DNA of 64,000 nt from Cerrena zonata (GCA_038087015.1 JASBNA010000039.1:124001-188000); one strand, 5' to 3'; positions 45,337-58,883 are shown, counted from the stretch's first letter. Notes: generated from the letters alone by a model not told the origin. Numbers and translations are program-made.

Positions 45337-45746
45337 TCAGATGGGTATTCCTCCAGTCATAACATGTACAGCAAGATCGATACCAGGCACATAGATGACG
45401 GAAGAATTGGGACGAGCAGTGAATCTGTCGACCTCGCCAAGGACGTGAATGGCGCTTTCGGAGTGCATTGACATAAGAAGAAAAAATACGAGAAAAATAC
45501 ACAGAAGGGGAGTAGCTCCGAGCAGCTTCGTTGCATCGCTGCTTTTGGCCTAAGCAGGGTCGAGTTCTGCTAGAGTTTTGAATTTTCAATGTGGTAAAGA
45601 AGGAAAAAAATGTAAGGCGAGAGCACAGAAATTGTACATCTCTAGCCGAGCGGGTTGTCGAAAGCGGCAGAGTAGGACAGCTATTGTTGATGCTCGCGGG
45701 CAATTTGGTCCAGGATATGAACTCGACGAGTGATGCTTGACGAGAG
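45337..45746 (-). CDS. small unknown protein with one membrane helix (5' end unresolved)
   Basis: Two exons, 45746-45638 and 45549-45337, join at phase 0 through an 88-nt GTACAA...CTTAG intron. The exon 1 side reads VEFISWTKLPASINNSCPTL. Exon 2 begins AKSSDATKLLGATPLLCIFL, a hydrophobic run through FFLLM, then HSESAIHVLGEVDRFTARPN and VIYVPGIDLAVHVMTGGIPI at the stop. The first exon shown opens with the last base of a codon after a TTATAG acceptor, so at least one upstream exon exists, perhaps including the ATG near 45958. The product would be a small single-pass or secreted membrane protein. I do not recognise it. Without the splice the region looks non-coding. Confidence 0.4.
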
Positions 45747-47281
45747 CTATAAGAAAATAGAAGGGATTTAAGTAGGGTAGATCAATGTGGCACATATTTG
45801 ATTCCTACAACAAGGCAATACTGTGTTGAGGTGAGATACATCCGCTTGGAATGGACGTGAAACTCAGAAGAGCGAAGATCAATCCGGTGCCCTGTGGTCA
45901 AGTTCAGTAGAGGCTTCATTCCTGGAGCTTAAAGAGTCGAGCAATTTCATTGTTAGCTTGGGGCTCACTGGTGCGAAGTGGAAGCAAAGTGAGTAGAAGG
46001 TAGAGGGAGAGTCGGAATAGGTCAGAAATTGAATACGATCGGGAGAACTCGGAGCTCGCTAATGAGTGCCTGAGCTAATCCTTTCCAGATATAGTATTTC
46101 ATCGGAAGTGTTTGCCAATCAGCAACAAATACTTGGAGTACTACATAGTGGCACGATAAGAACTCGTACTAGCACTAGCAGTACTGGACTGGCTGACCAT
46201 GAATATTTTCATCGTTGTGAACCAAATTGTCAAACATCCAATGAGTGCACTTGATATACAATCTCCCCAAAAACGTCTACTCACTTTACACCACCACGAA
46301 CTTGTCACTGACTCACTGGCATGGAGGGCCTTTATAACAAAGCTCATGTGACGGACGATGTGGCCTACAACCACTCCATTGATGAACGTATAACGCGATC
46401 ATACTTTGCGAGAAAGACTACTATAAGCTCAACGTAGGCCGTGATGAAGCTTAGGAACCTCTCGCGATACCATTGCACAAACCAAAGGGCTAACGTTTAG
46501 GGGTCTAAGAGAGTCTGTTTGCGTCCAACATCAAGAATTCGCGTATCCTTTTATTATTGAAGGCCAGATACTTCATACTACTGCCATGTTTATCAAGATG
46601 GTCATCGGCCAAATTCCACAATGAAATTCTATGTAGAATGATAAATCTACGATTAATATGCTGACTCGTCGCTGGTCAACCGGTCACCCATGACAGTCTC
46701 ACACGTCATCATTGTGCAGAGGTCTAGAGTTAGATATATAGCTCTCCACACACACGGCTTGCTTCCCATACGTTAGTCAGCAGCAGTTTTCCAACTGTCC
46801 TTCGATGTCGTGTCTCCCCCTGTCAACTTTCTACTTATGCTATATACATACACCTACATAGTACATATCCATTTTGATGTGACTCCGAGAAATCTCTAAC
46901 CTTTGATCTCAGATACTCAATGCAACGTGGCAGCTTGTTTTAAACTCTCACGCAGCCCCAATCTGATCTCCGTTGTGCCAGGAGTACCTATTCTTAGCTG
47001 GTGCGAACAATCATTCAAGACGATTTCATTTACTAGTACTTCCTTATCTATTCACCACCATAAGATTCTGACCCTGCGGCCGCCGTCTATGTAGTGACAG
47101 TCGCATCTGTCACAACGGTGCCCCGCCGAAAGCCATATGGGCCCAAGGACCTGGTTTGATGGTACAGTGCCTCGAGCGTTCGGACCTTTATAAGTAAGAG
47201 TACATCAACTTACGCCGGATCCAACTACAGGTTTCGTTGTGACTCCCTGGACCAACCTTAGATAACAGAGTACGTGGCGGC
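45747..47281. other. 1.5-kb spacer before the ABC transporter
   Basis: It may hold the missing first exon of the small minus-strand gene (45800-45960). A TTATAAGTAA motif near 47188 lies about 90 bp before the transporter ATG. Otherwise no gene seen. Confidence 0.45.
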
Positions 47282-50200
47282 ATGAACTTGACCGCCACTA
47301 TGTTGGACTCTGGTCAAATAATCCTGGATAGCATTTTGCAAACAGGAGAAAGTGCATCAGTCTGGAATTTGTGAGTGGACACATATTTGACGCGTTCGAC
47401 CCTCTAAAACGCGTATCGGATACGTAGTACTAGCTGGAGGAACATACAGATGATCCCGGCCTACGTTTCTGCACTATCTCTTGTGATTTTTCTGGGACAG
47501 ATGGCAAAAATAACCTTCCAATCTCAAAAGCAATTCTTGGTATCAGCAGAAAATACGAACACAAGTCTCTTAGCGCGTTGCCGGCTACATGTACAAGAGC
47601 TGGGATTCCGATTGTTTTTGTTTAGACTGGCACGACTAGGGACTTGTATAGCTCTCGTCGTCTTATCATCGATCTCTCCGACCCCAAACGCTTCCGTGAG
47701 GGTTTGGCTATTGATGGCATACGTAAGGCTCTGTATATCATTTTTTTTTGATTTAGTGCGACTCACTTTCATATATAGATCTATTCCAGCTTACTCGCAC
47801 TCCTCTCGGTTGTGACGAAAGTTCCCTACAGTCGGATTGCTACACATCATCTCAACGTCGTTGTCCTGATACCTCTCGCGGTCTATGGCTACCGTGATTT
47901 ATGGCCTTTGGTCACGTATGATCTCAGTCCTGCGGACGGAGTAGAGGGGGAAACGCTCTGGTACAAAATCGCGTGCATGATATTCGCAGCCGTTCTCCTT
48001 CCACTATTCGCACCTAGACAGTATATTCCCATAGATCCAGAGGTAAGTTATATTACTCCTCATCAACATGATTTAGGCTGATTTGCTCCAGGATGTTTCT
48101 GAACCAAGCCCAGAGCAAAAGGCTTCCTGGTTTTCTTTGATTTTCTACACATACTGCGATGAATTGGTCATGAAAGCATTCAGAACTCCCCACCTGAAGG
48201 TCGATGAACTGCCGCCCTTGATCGATTCCAGTAAAGCTAAATATCTCTCCCTGAAATCCGCTAAGGTGTGCAATGATAGTGGGTTCTTCATGCTTAAACT
48301 AACACCTTCGCAGTATCTTGATCCATTACAGACACGTAGTAAACTGCATATTGGTCTGAAACTGATTTTTCAAGTTTTTCGTATGTCTCATTTGTTAATA
48401 AATTGTTCTCCCGACCTCAACCTTTCTGTTTAGCACTCGAACATTTGATTATGGCCATGACGCAAATCTTCTATGTAAGTCAAAATCTTTGCTCGTAGGT
48501 TGATGTTGTATTCACTACTCTCTTCAGGGTGCGGCGCAGATGGGCGCGCCTATAGGTATCAATCGTCTCCTGAAGTACGTTGTCCTTATTTTATCCTGTA
48601 GTATTTGCATTCTTCACAGTCACTTATATTTCGTAGCTATCTTGAAACAGACGGGAAGGATGCAGAGATACGACCATGGTTCTGGGTGGCGTGGATTCTG
48701 GTCGGTGGCATGTTGACTTCTCTTACCATAAATTACTACAACTATCTCGCGGTTGGTGGGTTCACTATAATCCATTTCTCCGCTGCTGACTATATGAATT
48801 AGACCATGGCCCTCACTGAATGTCAAGCGATAATGACGCAACTGATATTCGAACATGCTCTCCGTATTCGGGTCAAAGCCGAAGTTGGTGATGAGAAACC
48901 ACCCGCTGAAACACCTGGTACTGGTAGTACTACTGCAGTCCCAACTCCCGATAACGCTTCCGCGATCGAGCCGGAAGAGGGGGCAACGTCATCCTCAACA
49001 GCGGAGAGTGTCACTACAGACTCTACCACGAAGCCGAAGGATAACAAGCCCAAATCCAATGAAGAGACAAGGACAGACAAGAAACGTAATCTTGTCGGAA
49101 AGCTCAACAATCTTGTGACTAGCGACCTTGACAGTATCAGTGGTGGTCAAATGTTTATGATGTTATGTCAGTGTGCTGACTTGAATACTTGTCTGCAAAG
49201 TCGACGTTCAACATTCTCACCTGTTTCATTGTAGTATTTTCCGTACCATCTCAAATTGGTTTCAGTATTTGGTTTTTGTATTCCATTCTTGGATGGGCGT
49301 AAGTGTCTAATTCAATCTTTATATCATGCTGTTACCTACTACTTATCAACCTTTTAGCGTGTTCCCAGGGTTCGCAATTATGATGGTATTATCGCCACTG
49401 CCTGGCCTGGTACTAAAATTTATCAGAAATGCTCAAGTCGCCAAAATGAAGAAGGTAGAGTATTATATTCCGTGTCATGACGAGTGTCTCATGTCACAAA
49501 CTTATAGAGTGATGCACGAGTGCAAATCGTGACCGAGAGTAAGCATGCTATATGCTCCGAAGTATTGAGTGGTACACTGACATTTTCTCAGCTTTGAACA
49601 TGATTAGGATGATTAAACTTTTTGGTTGGGAGGGTAAGATGAGTGACCAGATTGACGAGAAGCGGGACGAAGAACTCGTATATGTTCGCCAACTCAAGTT
49701 CTTGGAGATGGCCAACGAAGTCATCAAGTGAGGCTATACGTTGAATTCTTATCATGATCATGTACTCACATTCGATAGCTCTTCTATTCCCGTGTTCACA
49801 ACCGTTGTGACATATGCTATCCATGTAAGACATTCTCAATATGACAATATGGCGAGGTTAACATTCGTCTAGACTCTCGTAATGAAACAACCTCTTACCG
49901 GTATGGGAGTCGCTCATTGGTCTGTGTTTGATTACTCATTCCACTAAAGCTTCAAAGGTATTCTCATCAATCACAGGTGCGGTCGAAGGAAAAAATTCCC
50001 CCCTCAACATTGTTTCTGACATGCCAATGTAGCGTTTATGTTCCTTGAACGCAGTTTGCATTTCACGTTCATGTTTGTGCCTCCTATCATCCAAGGTTAG
50101 CTTTCTCAAGGTCGATACGTCTGTTTCTGCTAAATGCTTTGTAGCCAAGGTTGGTTTAGATCGTATGAATGAGTTCCTCCAAGAGGTCGAGCATTTTAAT

Positions 50201-53200
50201 CTTTTATTCCACTTAGAGGGCTAACACATCAACAGACCGAACTTCTAGACCAATACACACCCGACAAATCAGTTTCCTCTCAGCCAGTTTCTGAACCTTC
50301 CGAACTCGAAACCAACGAGATAGGTATACGCCAAACTTCCTTTACTTGGGCGAACGAAGAAACAGATGGCGATGTCACTCCAAGCCGCCGCAGGTTCACA
50401 CTTCGCATTGATGATGAGGTCTTTTTCAAAAAAGGCTGCATCAACCTCGTTATTGGGCAAACCGGGACCGGGAAGACGTCTCTTCTGATGGCTTTGCTTG
50501 GTGAGGCCTCCATACTGACTCTGTTCGTAACTGTGTTGATTTTTGTACGAAGGTGAGATGCATAAAATCCCTAACGGCCCTGATTCCCTGGTTAGTCTTC
50601 CTAGACAGGGTGGTATTGCCTATCATGCGCAGGAATCTTGGGTTTTGAATGAGACAATTCGAGTAAGATAGCACATCCCTTTCTATTGCATTCCCCCTTT
50701 ACTCACTTCCTACAAGAACAATATCTTATTTGGCTCACCGTATGATGAGGAAAGATATAACGCTGGTAAAATTGCTCTAGCTTAACTCACTTCGAGACGG
50801 AGGTTCACTCGAGATATTCATAGTGATTGAACAATGCGCCCTCAAAACAGACCTGGGGCTTTTCGATGCTGGCGATCAGACAGAGGTTGGCGAAAAGGGC
50901 ATAACGTTGAGGTATGTTGGTTTCATTTTCGCTTTACATTTTACTCATCTTCTTTATTTATTAGTGGAGGCCAGAAGGTAACGCGATTTACATTGTGTGG
51001 AATCATTAATTGACGACTCCTCAGGCTCGAGTCACACTAGCTCGTGCTGTTTACTCAAGTGCTGAGATACTTCTACTCGATGACGTACTAGCGGCACTGG
51101 ATGTTCACACAGCTCGGTGGGTCGTCGAAAAGTGTTTGCAAGGAGACCTGGTTCGCGGTCGAACTGTGATTTTGGTGGTACGATGCACCATCCTCCAATA
51201 ACCCTGGGCCCTCCATTGATTGATTTTGTAACAATAGACTCATAACGTCGCGATAGCCGCACCTGTCGCAGAATTCGTGGTCTCCATAGGTCCTGATGGG
51301 AAAATCGCCAGTCAGGGCTCGCTATCCAATGCCCTGGCCAAGGACAAGAAATTGTCCGCCGAAGTCGACAAAGAAAACCAAGCTCTTGAGAAAGCGGAGC
51401 ATGATCCCCTCGAAACCGAAACAGCACCCGATACAGATACTAAAGCCGCGGTGCAGTCAGGGAAGCTAATCGTAGAGGAAGAGGTAGAGATCGGGCATCT
51501 AAGCTGGGGCGCGAGTGCGTTTTCGTATTTCACTTTAAGTTTAACCACACTAAAATCTCACCCTCTTCTAGTGAAGCTTTTGGTGATGAACATGGGAGGA
51601 AAAGGGGGCGTTCTTTTGTTCTGGATCCAGTACTTCGTTCTCCATGGAGGTATGAGGATAAGTGAGATCATGGAAAGCTGGGTTCTCGCGCTCTGGTCTG
51701 GTCGTTACGAGTCCCCGGACGATTCAAATGTGCCCGTCGTGCCGTAAGCTTTCCGCTTGCACCCTTACATCATGCTGAGCACTGGAGGCTAATCTTCGAC
51801 CAGATATCTGTCCTTATACACGGCTGTCGCATACTTTTCTATCCTCCTAAACACTCTAACAACGATTGTTTATGTATTTGGGACAGTTAGAGCAGCGCGT
51901 AGGATCCACAGGCTGCTCATGAACTCAGTCTTAGGCAGTACACTAAGGTGAGTATTTATTTGCACATAGTTATGACGATACATATGCAATTATGATTTCT
52001 AGGTGGTTGGATCGTACACCTATCTCACGAATCATTGCCCGAAGTACACAGGATATACAGCAAAGTAATATAATGCCCTATTTTCTTGCGAGTCCCCACT
52101 AACGATTCGGTAGCTGATGGGGGTATCCCTGGAATCGTCGATATCTTCATATCTCAAACACTCTCCATCATCGCAAAATTCGGCGCAGTCATCATCGTAT
52201 CTCCAATCTTTATGTTCCCCGGTGCTATCATGCTCGTTGCCGGGATTACCCTTGGAAATATTTACATAAAGGCTGGATTGCCTCTGAAACGAGAGAGCAG
52301 CAACGCTAAGGCTCCCGTTCTTGGTCACTTTGGTGCCGCTATCTCTGGGCTAGGTATAATTTCGTCTTGCTCATACATAACAAAATATTAATATTTTTTT
52401 CTCCAGTTTCGATTCGTGCTTACGGGGCCCAAGAGTCATTCAGGAAAGAATCGTACCATCGTATCGATAAATATACTAGAGTGCAAAGACCCTTCTGGAA
52501 CCTTAATAGGTAAGACCTTCGTACGCCATTCCCTGAAATTTAATTTCTCCAACTATAACGTTACTTCAAGATGGGTTGGTATCCGCATGGATGCCCTCGC
52601 GTGTACTTTCTCCGCTTGTTTGGCAGCATATCTCACATATGCAAAGACCTCCTCAGCGTCAACCGCTGGCTTCTCTATCAACATGGCAGGTAAATGCATA
52701 CTCATTCTGAAGTATCCACAATATTCACCGCTCTCTTCACGTAGTTGCATTTAGTGGTGTAATCCTTTGGTGGGTCAGATTCTTGAATATGCTCGAGACC
52801 AGAGGTAACAGGTAAGGCTCACAAGTTCTTAATGTGAATATGATTAACTTCGGGACAGCTTGGAACGTATCAAGCAATACTTGGACATCGAGCATGAGCC
52901 CAAGTCGACGAAGGAAGGTGTACCACCGGCGTACTGGCCAGCCAGCGGAGCTTTGAATGTCGAGAAGCTTTCTGCCCGTTATTCAACTGTAAGTATTTGA
53001 TGCAAACCATTGTGATACTCATAGCTTACATGAGTATCAGGACGGACCGAAAGTACTGCACGATATCTCCTTTACCGTCCAGGCTGGCGAGCGCATTGGT
53101 ATAGGTAAGTTGTTTTGACCCAATTTGGCGAGGTTGGTTCTGATCGAGTTATATTAGTTGGACGAACCGGAAGTGGAAAGGTAGGGAGCTGGCAAATAAT

Positions 53201-54108
53201 ATTGCTCGTGTCTAATCTAAACATCATGCAGAGCTCTTTGACTTTAGCACTCTTACGCGCTATCATTACCGAAGGCACAGTCTACTATGATGGAGTCGCA
53301 ACTAACACTATTAATCTTGATGCACTGCGTTCCAAAATCACCATCATCCCACAAGTGGTACGTTCCATCCTCGTCCCATTTGGCCAGATTATTCTAACCA
53401 TAGTCTAATCCATAGCCGGAGCTTCTCAGTGGAACCCTCCGTCACAACCTGGATCCCCTCTCAGAACACGACGATGCCATTCTCAATGCCGCTTTACGTT
53501 CTGCCGGTTTATTCTCTCTTCAAAGCGAGAACATGGAGAATCGACTGACTTTGGATACTCCCATCTCTGGAGGTGGTGGTAATTTGTCGGTCGGGCAACG
53601 TCAGATTCTTGCGCTCGCCAGGGCTCTTGTGAGGCAGAGCAAGATATTGATTCTAGATGAGGGTGCGCATTATTTCTGTGAACATTCATTCGTAAATGGT
53701 CTAATGTTTAATTGCCTGATCACAGCTACTTCTGCGATTGATTACGAAACAGATGCAGTAATTCAGGAGTCTCTGAGGAGCGAGTTAGGCAAAGACGTAA
53801 CCTTACTCACTATCGCACATCGTCTTCATACGATCATGGATTCTGACAAGATTGTGAGCATCAGGTTTTCGTTTGCTTTCTATTTTATTTATTAAATCCT
53901 TGGATAGTTGGTACTCGATGCTGGTCGGATTGTAAGTATTCCAATTGTGTTTTCTTCGTCCTTTATTGATATACTGATACTTGTCTTCGTACATTAGGCC
54001 GAGTTCGATAGGCCTAGTAAACTTATCAAGGACGAAAAGAGCTACTTCCGAGCTCTAGTAGATGAGAGCGGTGACAAAGAAACTCTCGTGGCCATGATCA
54101 AGGAATGA
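47282..54108 (+). CDS. ABCC-type (MRP) multidrug exporter, about 40 exons
   Basis: Coding segments cover the whole interval; by my reading close to 40 exons and about 1,500 residues. Order: an N-terminal helix bundle (47282-48040), transmembrane domain 1 (48100-50190), nucleotide-binding domain 1 with Walker [10 protein letters not shown], signature LSGGQKARV and Walker [13 protein letters not shown], a charged linker, transmembrane domain 2 (51500-52830), and nucleotide-binding domain 2 with Walker A GRTGSGKSS, signature LSVGQRQ, Walker B ILILDEATSAID and switch IAHRL. Domain 1 has Asp where domain 2 has the catalytic Glu, the usual ABCC asymmetry. An ~85-residue polar, Ser/Thr/Lys-rich insertion (48880-49120) sits in an intracellular loop of domain 1. 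Such pumps export glutathione conjugates or lipophilic anions at plasma or vacuolar membrane. I chose ATG 47282 because its exon splices in phase to [12 protein letters not shown]. Confidence 0.9.
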
Positions 54109-54434
54109 CTTGATTGAAAGTTGACCGTGGCTGCACCAGATCCGAACGTCGTGTACCCATCGTTTGATTGTTTCGGGGTTTCTCTCTCTTATTGGATCTA
54201 AGTTTTGTGTAGTATTGGTATCAATGTTTCTATAGAAGAGGCTTGTATATAATGCATCCATAGACAATGAATGAGACAAGGACATGGGCATCTTCAACTT
54301 TACGTCAATGTGGGCATGTTACGGCGCCTAATAGGTAGAGGCAGGACCGTGATTCGTTGACGTCACGGTACACTCTCTCATTACTTTTTCAAGTGGGCTT
54401 TTCACATATCTCTGATCTAAATACCTTTCCCACT
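54109..54434. other. spacer
   Basis: 326 bp between the transporter stop and the next F-box gene. Nothing recognisable. Confidence 0.5.
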
Positions 54435-56189
54435 ATGTGCAGCCTGCTTGATCTTCCAATAGAGCTACTCTTACACATTCTTTTAATAATGCCTTTCGAC
54501 GACATCCTAAAATGCAAGCGAGTAAGGCACTATCCAACTAGCCTATACACTCAGAGCTGATATACAGCATGTGTAGATATGCAAACGTATCAACCAGATA
54601 GTCTCAGATGATACCCAGCTGCAATACCAGATAAAGCTAGGTTTTAACGGCATGGTGGATAACGCAAATCCAAATTGTACCTTACCGACTATCGAACGTC
54701 TTAAACGAATGTCTATGTATGAGGATATGTGGAGAGCTGCTCCAAAGAAGGACTACTACGAGGTACAGTTTGACGGACAAGACGTCTGGGAATTCAGCCG
54801 CAACGTTCTGGCTCAGGCAAGACGATCTCGAGATCTCGTCTTTGTGCAACTCCCCTCCATTATTCGGCAAACGGAACAGAAACGTTGGGAAATTTCGGAT
54901 GTTGGATTTCAAATACGCGATTTCACTATGGATCCCGATCAAGATCTCCTCGTTATACTCGAGATACAAACCAAGTGAGTCACTCGCGTCGTTGGTTTGA
55001 ATATCTCGGCTGACAACCATTCTGTTTTTAGTAACTACACCGTTCACCTTCGTTCTCTTACAAATGGCAAAATTCATTCACACGCGTCCAATCCAAGTCT
55101 AAGATGGAGAGACACAGATTCGATGTGGGCAGACAAAATCCGCATAGCCGGCGACTACGTCGCTCTTGCCTTTCACCCCTTGAGACCCACTACTCCTCAT
55201 GACCTTGTCATTTGGAACTGGAAAACCGGAAATGTTCATCTCGTAAGTCAACTTGATGCTGCCCTTCTGCAGTGTACCGTTCCCCCATCTGACCTACCTG
55301 TACAGGCGATATATGGATGGTTCCTCTACGTCTACTCGTTTCTTACCGTCGATCTTGTCATTGTTCTGGAGGTGAACGAAATCCAGCAACCTGTGGCACT
55401 CCGGGTCATCTCTCTCAGTTCACCTTCTCCTGACATAAAGAAGATAGATGATGTGGCCTATGTCTGCCGCTTTATCCTACCTAAGATGCAGTCAGAATAT
55501 ATTCCAGGTTATATGGACATAAGATCAGAGCCCTCCCCCAACCCGCCATCCGTTTATGACCCTAAAATGCCGTTTTATACTGATACCGACAAAAGAATGT
55601 TCCTATTTACCATCGCGGCCCTCGACGATTTCAACTGCCTTATGATCTCAGGCGCTCACCTCATGAGACACCTGCGCTCTCCCAGGACCGAATCTAACCA
55701 ACACGAAGTAACATGGGATAAATGGGGCCCTGAGGGATGTCATCACTTCACACATATGGATGATTTTGACGAAACATGGTTGTGCAATGTTCATGGCACA
55801 CGGTTCGTCACCCCATCACTTGGGTTGGATGATGCGGGGTTCCATTTATTTGATTGTAACCAGTTTTCTGGTCGCGATATCTCTCAATCAGGTGGATATA
55901 GAGGCGACTCGGATCAATGGTATTTGCATTCGGACGCGGAATCTGGAGAACACGATCACGCCTATCAAGAGCAATTGCACACCCACATGCCTGTACGACA
56001 ACTCTCACTTTTCGATGAAGATACCAGGAACAAACACCAAGCTGCTATGTTAAGCGACGACAATATTGTTCTTGTCGGAATAGTGAGCCATAACCCCCCA
56101 ATAAATTCTGCTTTCCATAGTGATTTTAATTTTACTATATCTAGGATGACACCCATGCTACTACTGTATTTCGTGTGATACGTCGATAA
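54435..56189 (+). CDS. F-box protein of the WNWKTG family (copy 2)
   Basis: Exons 54435-54521, 54577-54974, 55032-55242, 55306-56082 and 56145-56189 join in phase to 505 residues. An F-box (LLDLPIELLLHILLIMPFDDILKCKR) fills residues ~4-29, with its last part at the exon 1 boundary; ICKRINQIVSDD follows. WNWKTGNVHL and the RMFLFTIAALD region mark the C-terminal part, with TWDKWGPEGCHHF matching copies 1 and 3. The 63-nt intron at 55243-55305 has no stop and a length divisible by three, so retention would simply add 21 residues; I splice it because copy 3 has an intron at the same place with the same exon length before it (211 nt). A likely SCF substrate receptor, target unknown. Tandem with copy 3. 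Confidence 0.8.
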
Positions 56190-56836
56190 ATTCGACGACT
56201 TCTTGGTGAAAGGAAAACCTCGGGGTTTAACCTACCTTTCGGCTTAGAAAGTTTCACATGCCAATGAAGATCTTTATCTCTGATTTGACGGGAAAGAATG
56301 CAACAGAAAGAATGGAACCCGGGACCAACACCAACTATGGCTGGAGAAGAAATTTTCGAACCTCACATTCCCGGTGTCAACTTTAGGGTCTGAGTAGTGC
56401 TGATGTCCCATAAAATAGAACATTTTCCAATTCCTCACTCCCAAGATGGCCTCCAGTGGTGACGGTCGCTTTTGTATGTGAGTGATACTTCTACATCAAT
56501 ACACCTTATTGTTTTGTAATGAGTTCAAACTTCTCGACTTGGAGATGACTTATGCTCGTTGTATCACTACATGATCAAGGCTGCTAATGCCTATTGTTAA
56601 TCAATCGATCAGTTATGGGGTCAAAACCATCTAATCTTATACAGTATCCTGAGAACGTTAGGAGAATTCCTAGTGACTGAGACATACTCGAATATGGCAA
56701 TTGTCTGGATGGTCTTGCCAAATAGCGTCAAATAAACGTAATTGATACGGTCAGTTATTGTTTGTTATTGTTCACGCGTTCACAGTTACGACTCAGTGGC
56801 ACAGGCTGTTTGCTCTGTCTTTATCCTTCCATCACA
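56190..56836. other. spacer between tandem F-box genes
   Basis: 647 bp, no gene seen. Confidence 0.5.
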
Positions 56837-58597
56837 ATGTCGAACCTGCTCAAATTGCCAACCGAACTACTCACCGATATTCTACGAAAACTTCCGTTTG
56901 GCGACATTTTGAGGTGCAAACGAGTAGGTACTACTAGTAAAAGCCTAAAGATCTGTACAGTTGTCATGGATGTTTACGCGTCAATCTACACAGATATGTA
57001 GAAGAATCCATGGTATCATTAATAATGATACTCGACTACAATATCAAGTCAGGCTGGCCCTCAACGGCATGGTGGACAACCCAACTTGTGTTCTCCCCAC
57101 TTCAGAACGCTACAAGCGTTTGGTAGCATATGAGAATGCTTGGAAATCCCCACGTCTCAGAGACCCCTACGAGCTCAACCTTGGGGGAAACGCTGCCTGC
57201 GAACTCGCCCGTAATGTCCTCGCTCAGGCAAGAGATGGTCGGACAATCTTGTTTGCCCAGCTCCCCTCTTATATTCAACAAACTAAAGAGAAACGTTGGG
57301 AAATCTCAGACATCGGATATGTAATTGAAGACTTCGGTATGGATCCTGACCAGGATCTACTCGTTATAGGCGAGAGCCAACCAACGTACGTCCTCGCCTC
57401 CGTTATGCATCATACCGACCCTTACTAAACCTCAGATCGTTAGTAAATATGTTCTCCATGTTTCCACCCTAACGGGAGACAACCACCCACTTGCCTGTGA
57501 TACGGGCTTATTAAACTGGGTTACACACGCACAAATGGGACATCCTAAAATCAAGATAGCTGGCGATTACGTTGGTATAGGATTTGACCCCCCTATGGTC
57601 ATATTTCCATGTGATCTCGTCGTGTGGAATTGGAAGACTGGTCAAATACACCTTGTATGTGATATTACCCTGCTATATCCTCCTACTAATCATCTTAAAT
57701 AGGCTTTAAAAGGGTTCTTTCTCTCCGTCTTTTCATTCTTGACTTTAGATCGTATCATCGTCCTTGAGATAGAGGAAGGCTTGGAACTTCGACCCACTGG
57801 CCTTCGGATTGTGTCATTCAGCTCCCCATCTCCGGAAATCAAGAATCTAGACTCAGCCTCCTACGATTGCTGTTTTAGTCTACCTGAACTGACTGATGAC
57901 GATGAAGAGAGTCTTCTAGAACACATAGAGCTGAGATCGGAACCTTCGCCCTTCCCTTCGCCTGGGATCAATTCAACAACCCCATTTCACGTTGATACTG
58001 ATAAACGGATTCTCGCCCTGACCTTCGTAACGAATTCCCTCTCCGACGACGATCGACACAATAGGACTTTCCTGATTTCAGGGGAACACATCACGGAACG
58101 CTCGAAGTCTATCCGACCTGATGAAGGCAGGCGCATCGGTTGGGATGACTGGGGACCTCCTGCTTGTTCCATCCTCATTGATATGGAAGGTTACAATAAA
58201 ACATGGGTGTGTAACGTGTATGGTACACGGCTAATGAACCGATCATTTGCCTCCGGACCCTACGTACTGGACTGTAACAAATTTGCATCTCAAAGAGCAC
58301 CTGTGCTACCCGTAAATGTAGGTGCGTGGAGCTTACGAAGGAAGGAGGAAGCTAGGAACGGTGGATGGTTTAGCAAAGACCTATCGGTCGCGAGCCTTCC
58401 TGTGCTGCGACATAAGCCTCTTCCTATGGGTACAATGAAAGAATACGAAGCTACCATGTTAAACGACGAGAATGTCATTATTGTCATGGATTCAGTAAGT
58501 CTGTTCTACTTCATGTTCTTTGATATGACACTAACTTGATGTTCAGCAATGGTCGACAACACAATATCACGTCGCAAGTCTACAGTCTGCCGGATGA
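56837..58597 (+). CDS. F-box protein of the WNWKTG family (copy 3)
   Basis: Exons 56837-56923, 56994-57385, 57444-57654, 57703-58494 and 58547-58597 join in phase to 510 residues. F-box: LLKLPTELLTDILRKLPFGD then ILRCKR, ending at the exon 1 boundary as in copy 2 (both first exons are 87 nt). Shared blocks with copy 2 include ALNGMVDN, RNVLAQARDG, KEKRWEISDIGYVIEDF, WNWKTGQIHL, SFSSPSPEIK and GWDDWGPPACS. The third exon is 211 nt in both. The last exon adds QWSTTQYHVASLQSAG. A tandem duplicate of copy 2, well diverged but intact. Expected role: SCF ubiquitin-ligase receptor; substrate unknown. Confidence 0.8.
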
Positions 58598-58883
58598 ATT
58601 CGTTCGCCGGGACCCAGATTGCACGTCGCTGTCTTTCGTTAGTAGTAAGATAATCTGTCAGCTTGTACAATTGAATTATTTCCTAAATATCGATGTTCGA
58701 ACTTCGTCTCGGCCTTGAGCCGCTAGTACGCGTGACGTAACGTGTATCGTGACGTGTACGCGCAAACTGGTTTCGAGTGTTGTTGCCACTGGCGGGATTC
58801 TGCTTACATCTACACAACAACGTTCTTGCATAACTTCTTGATCGTATCTCAAGTTTTATCTGAAACCGACCTAAAGATATACG

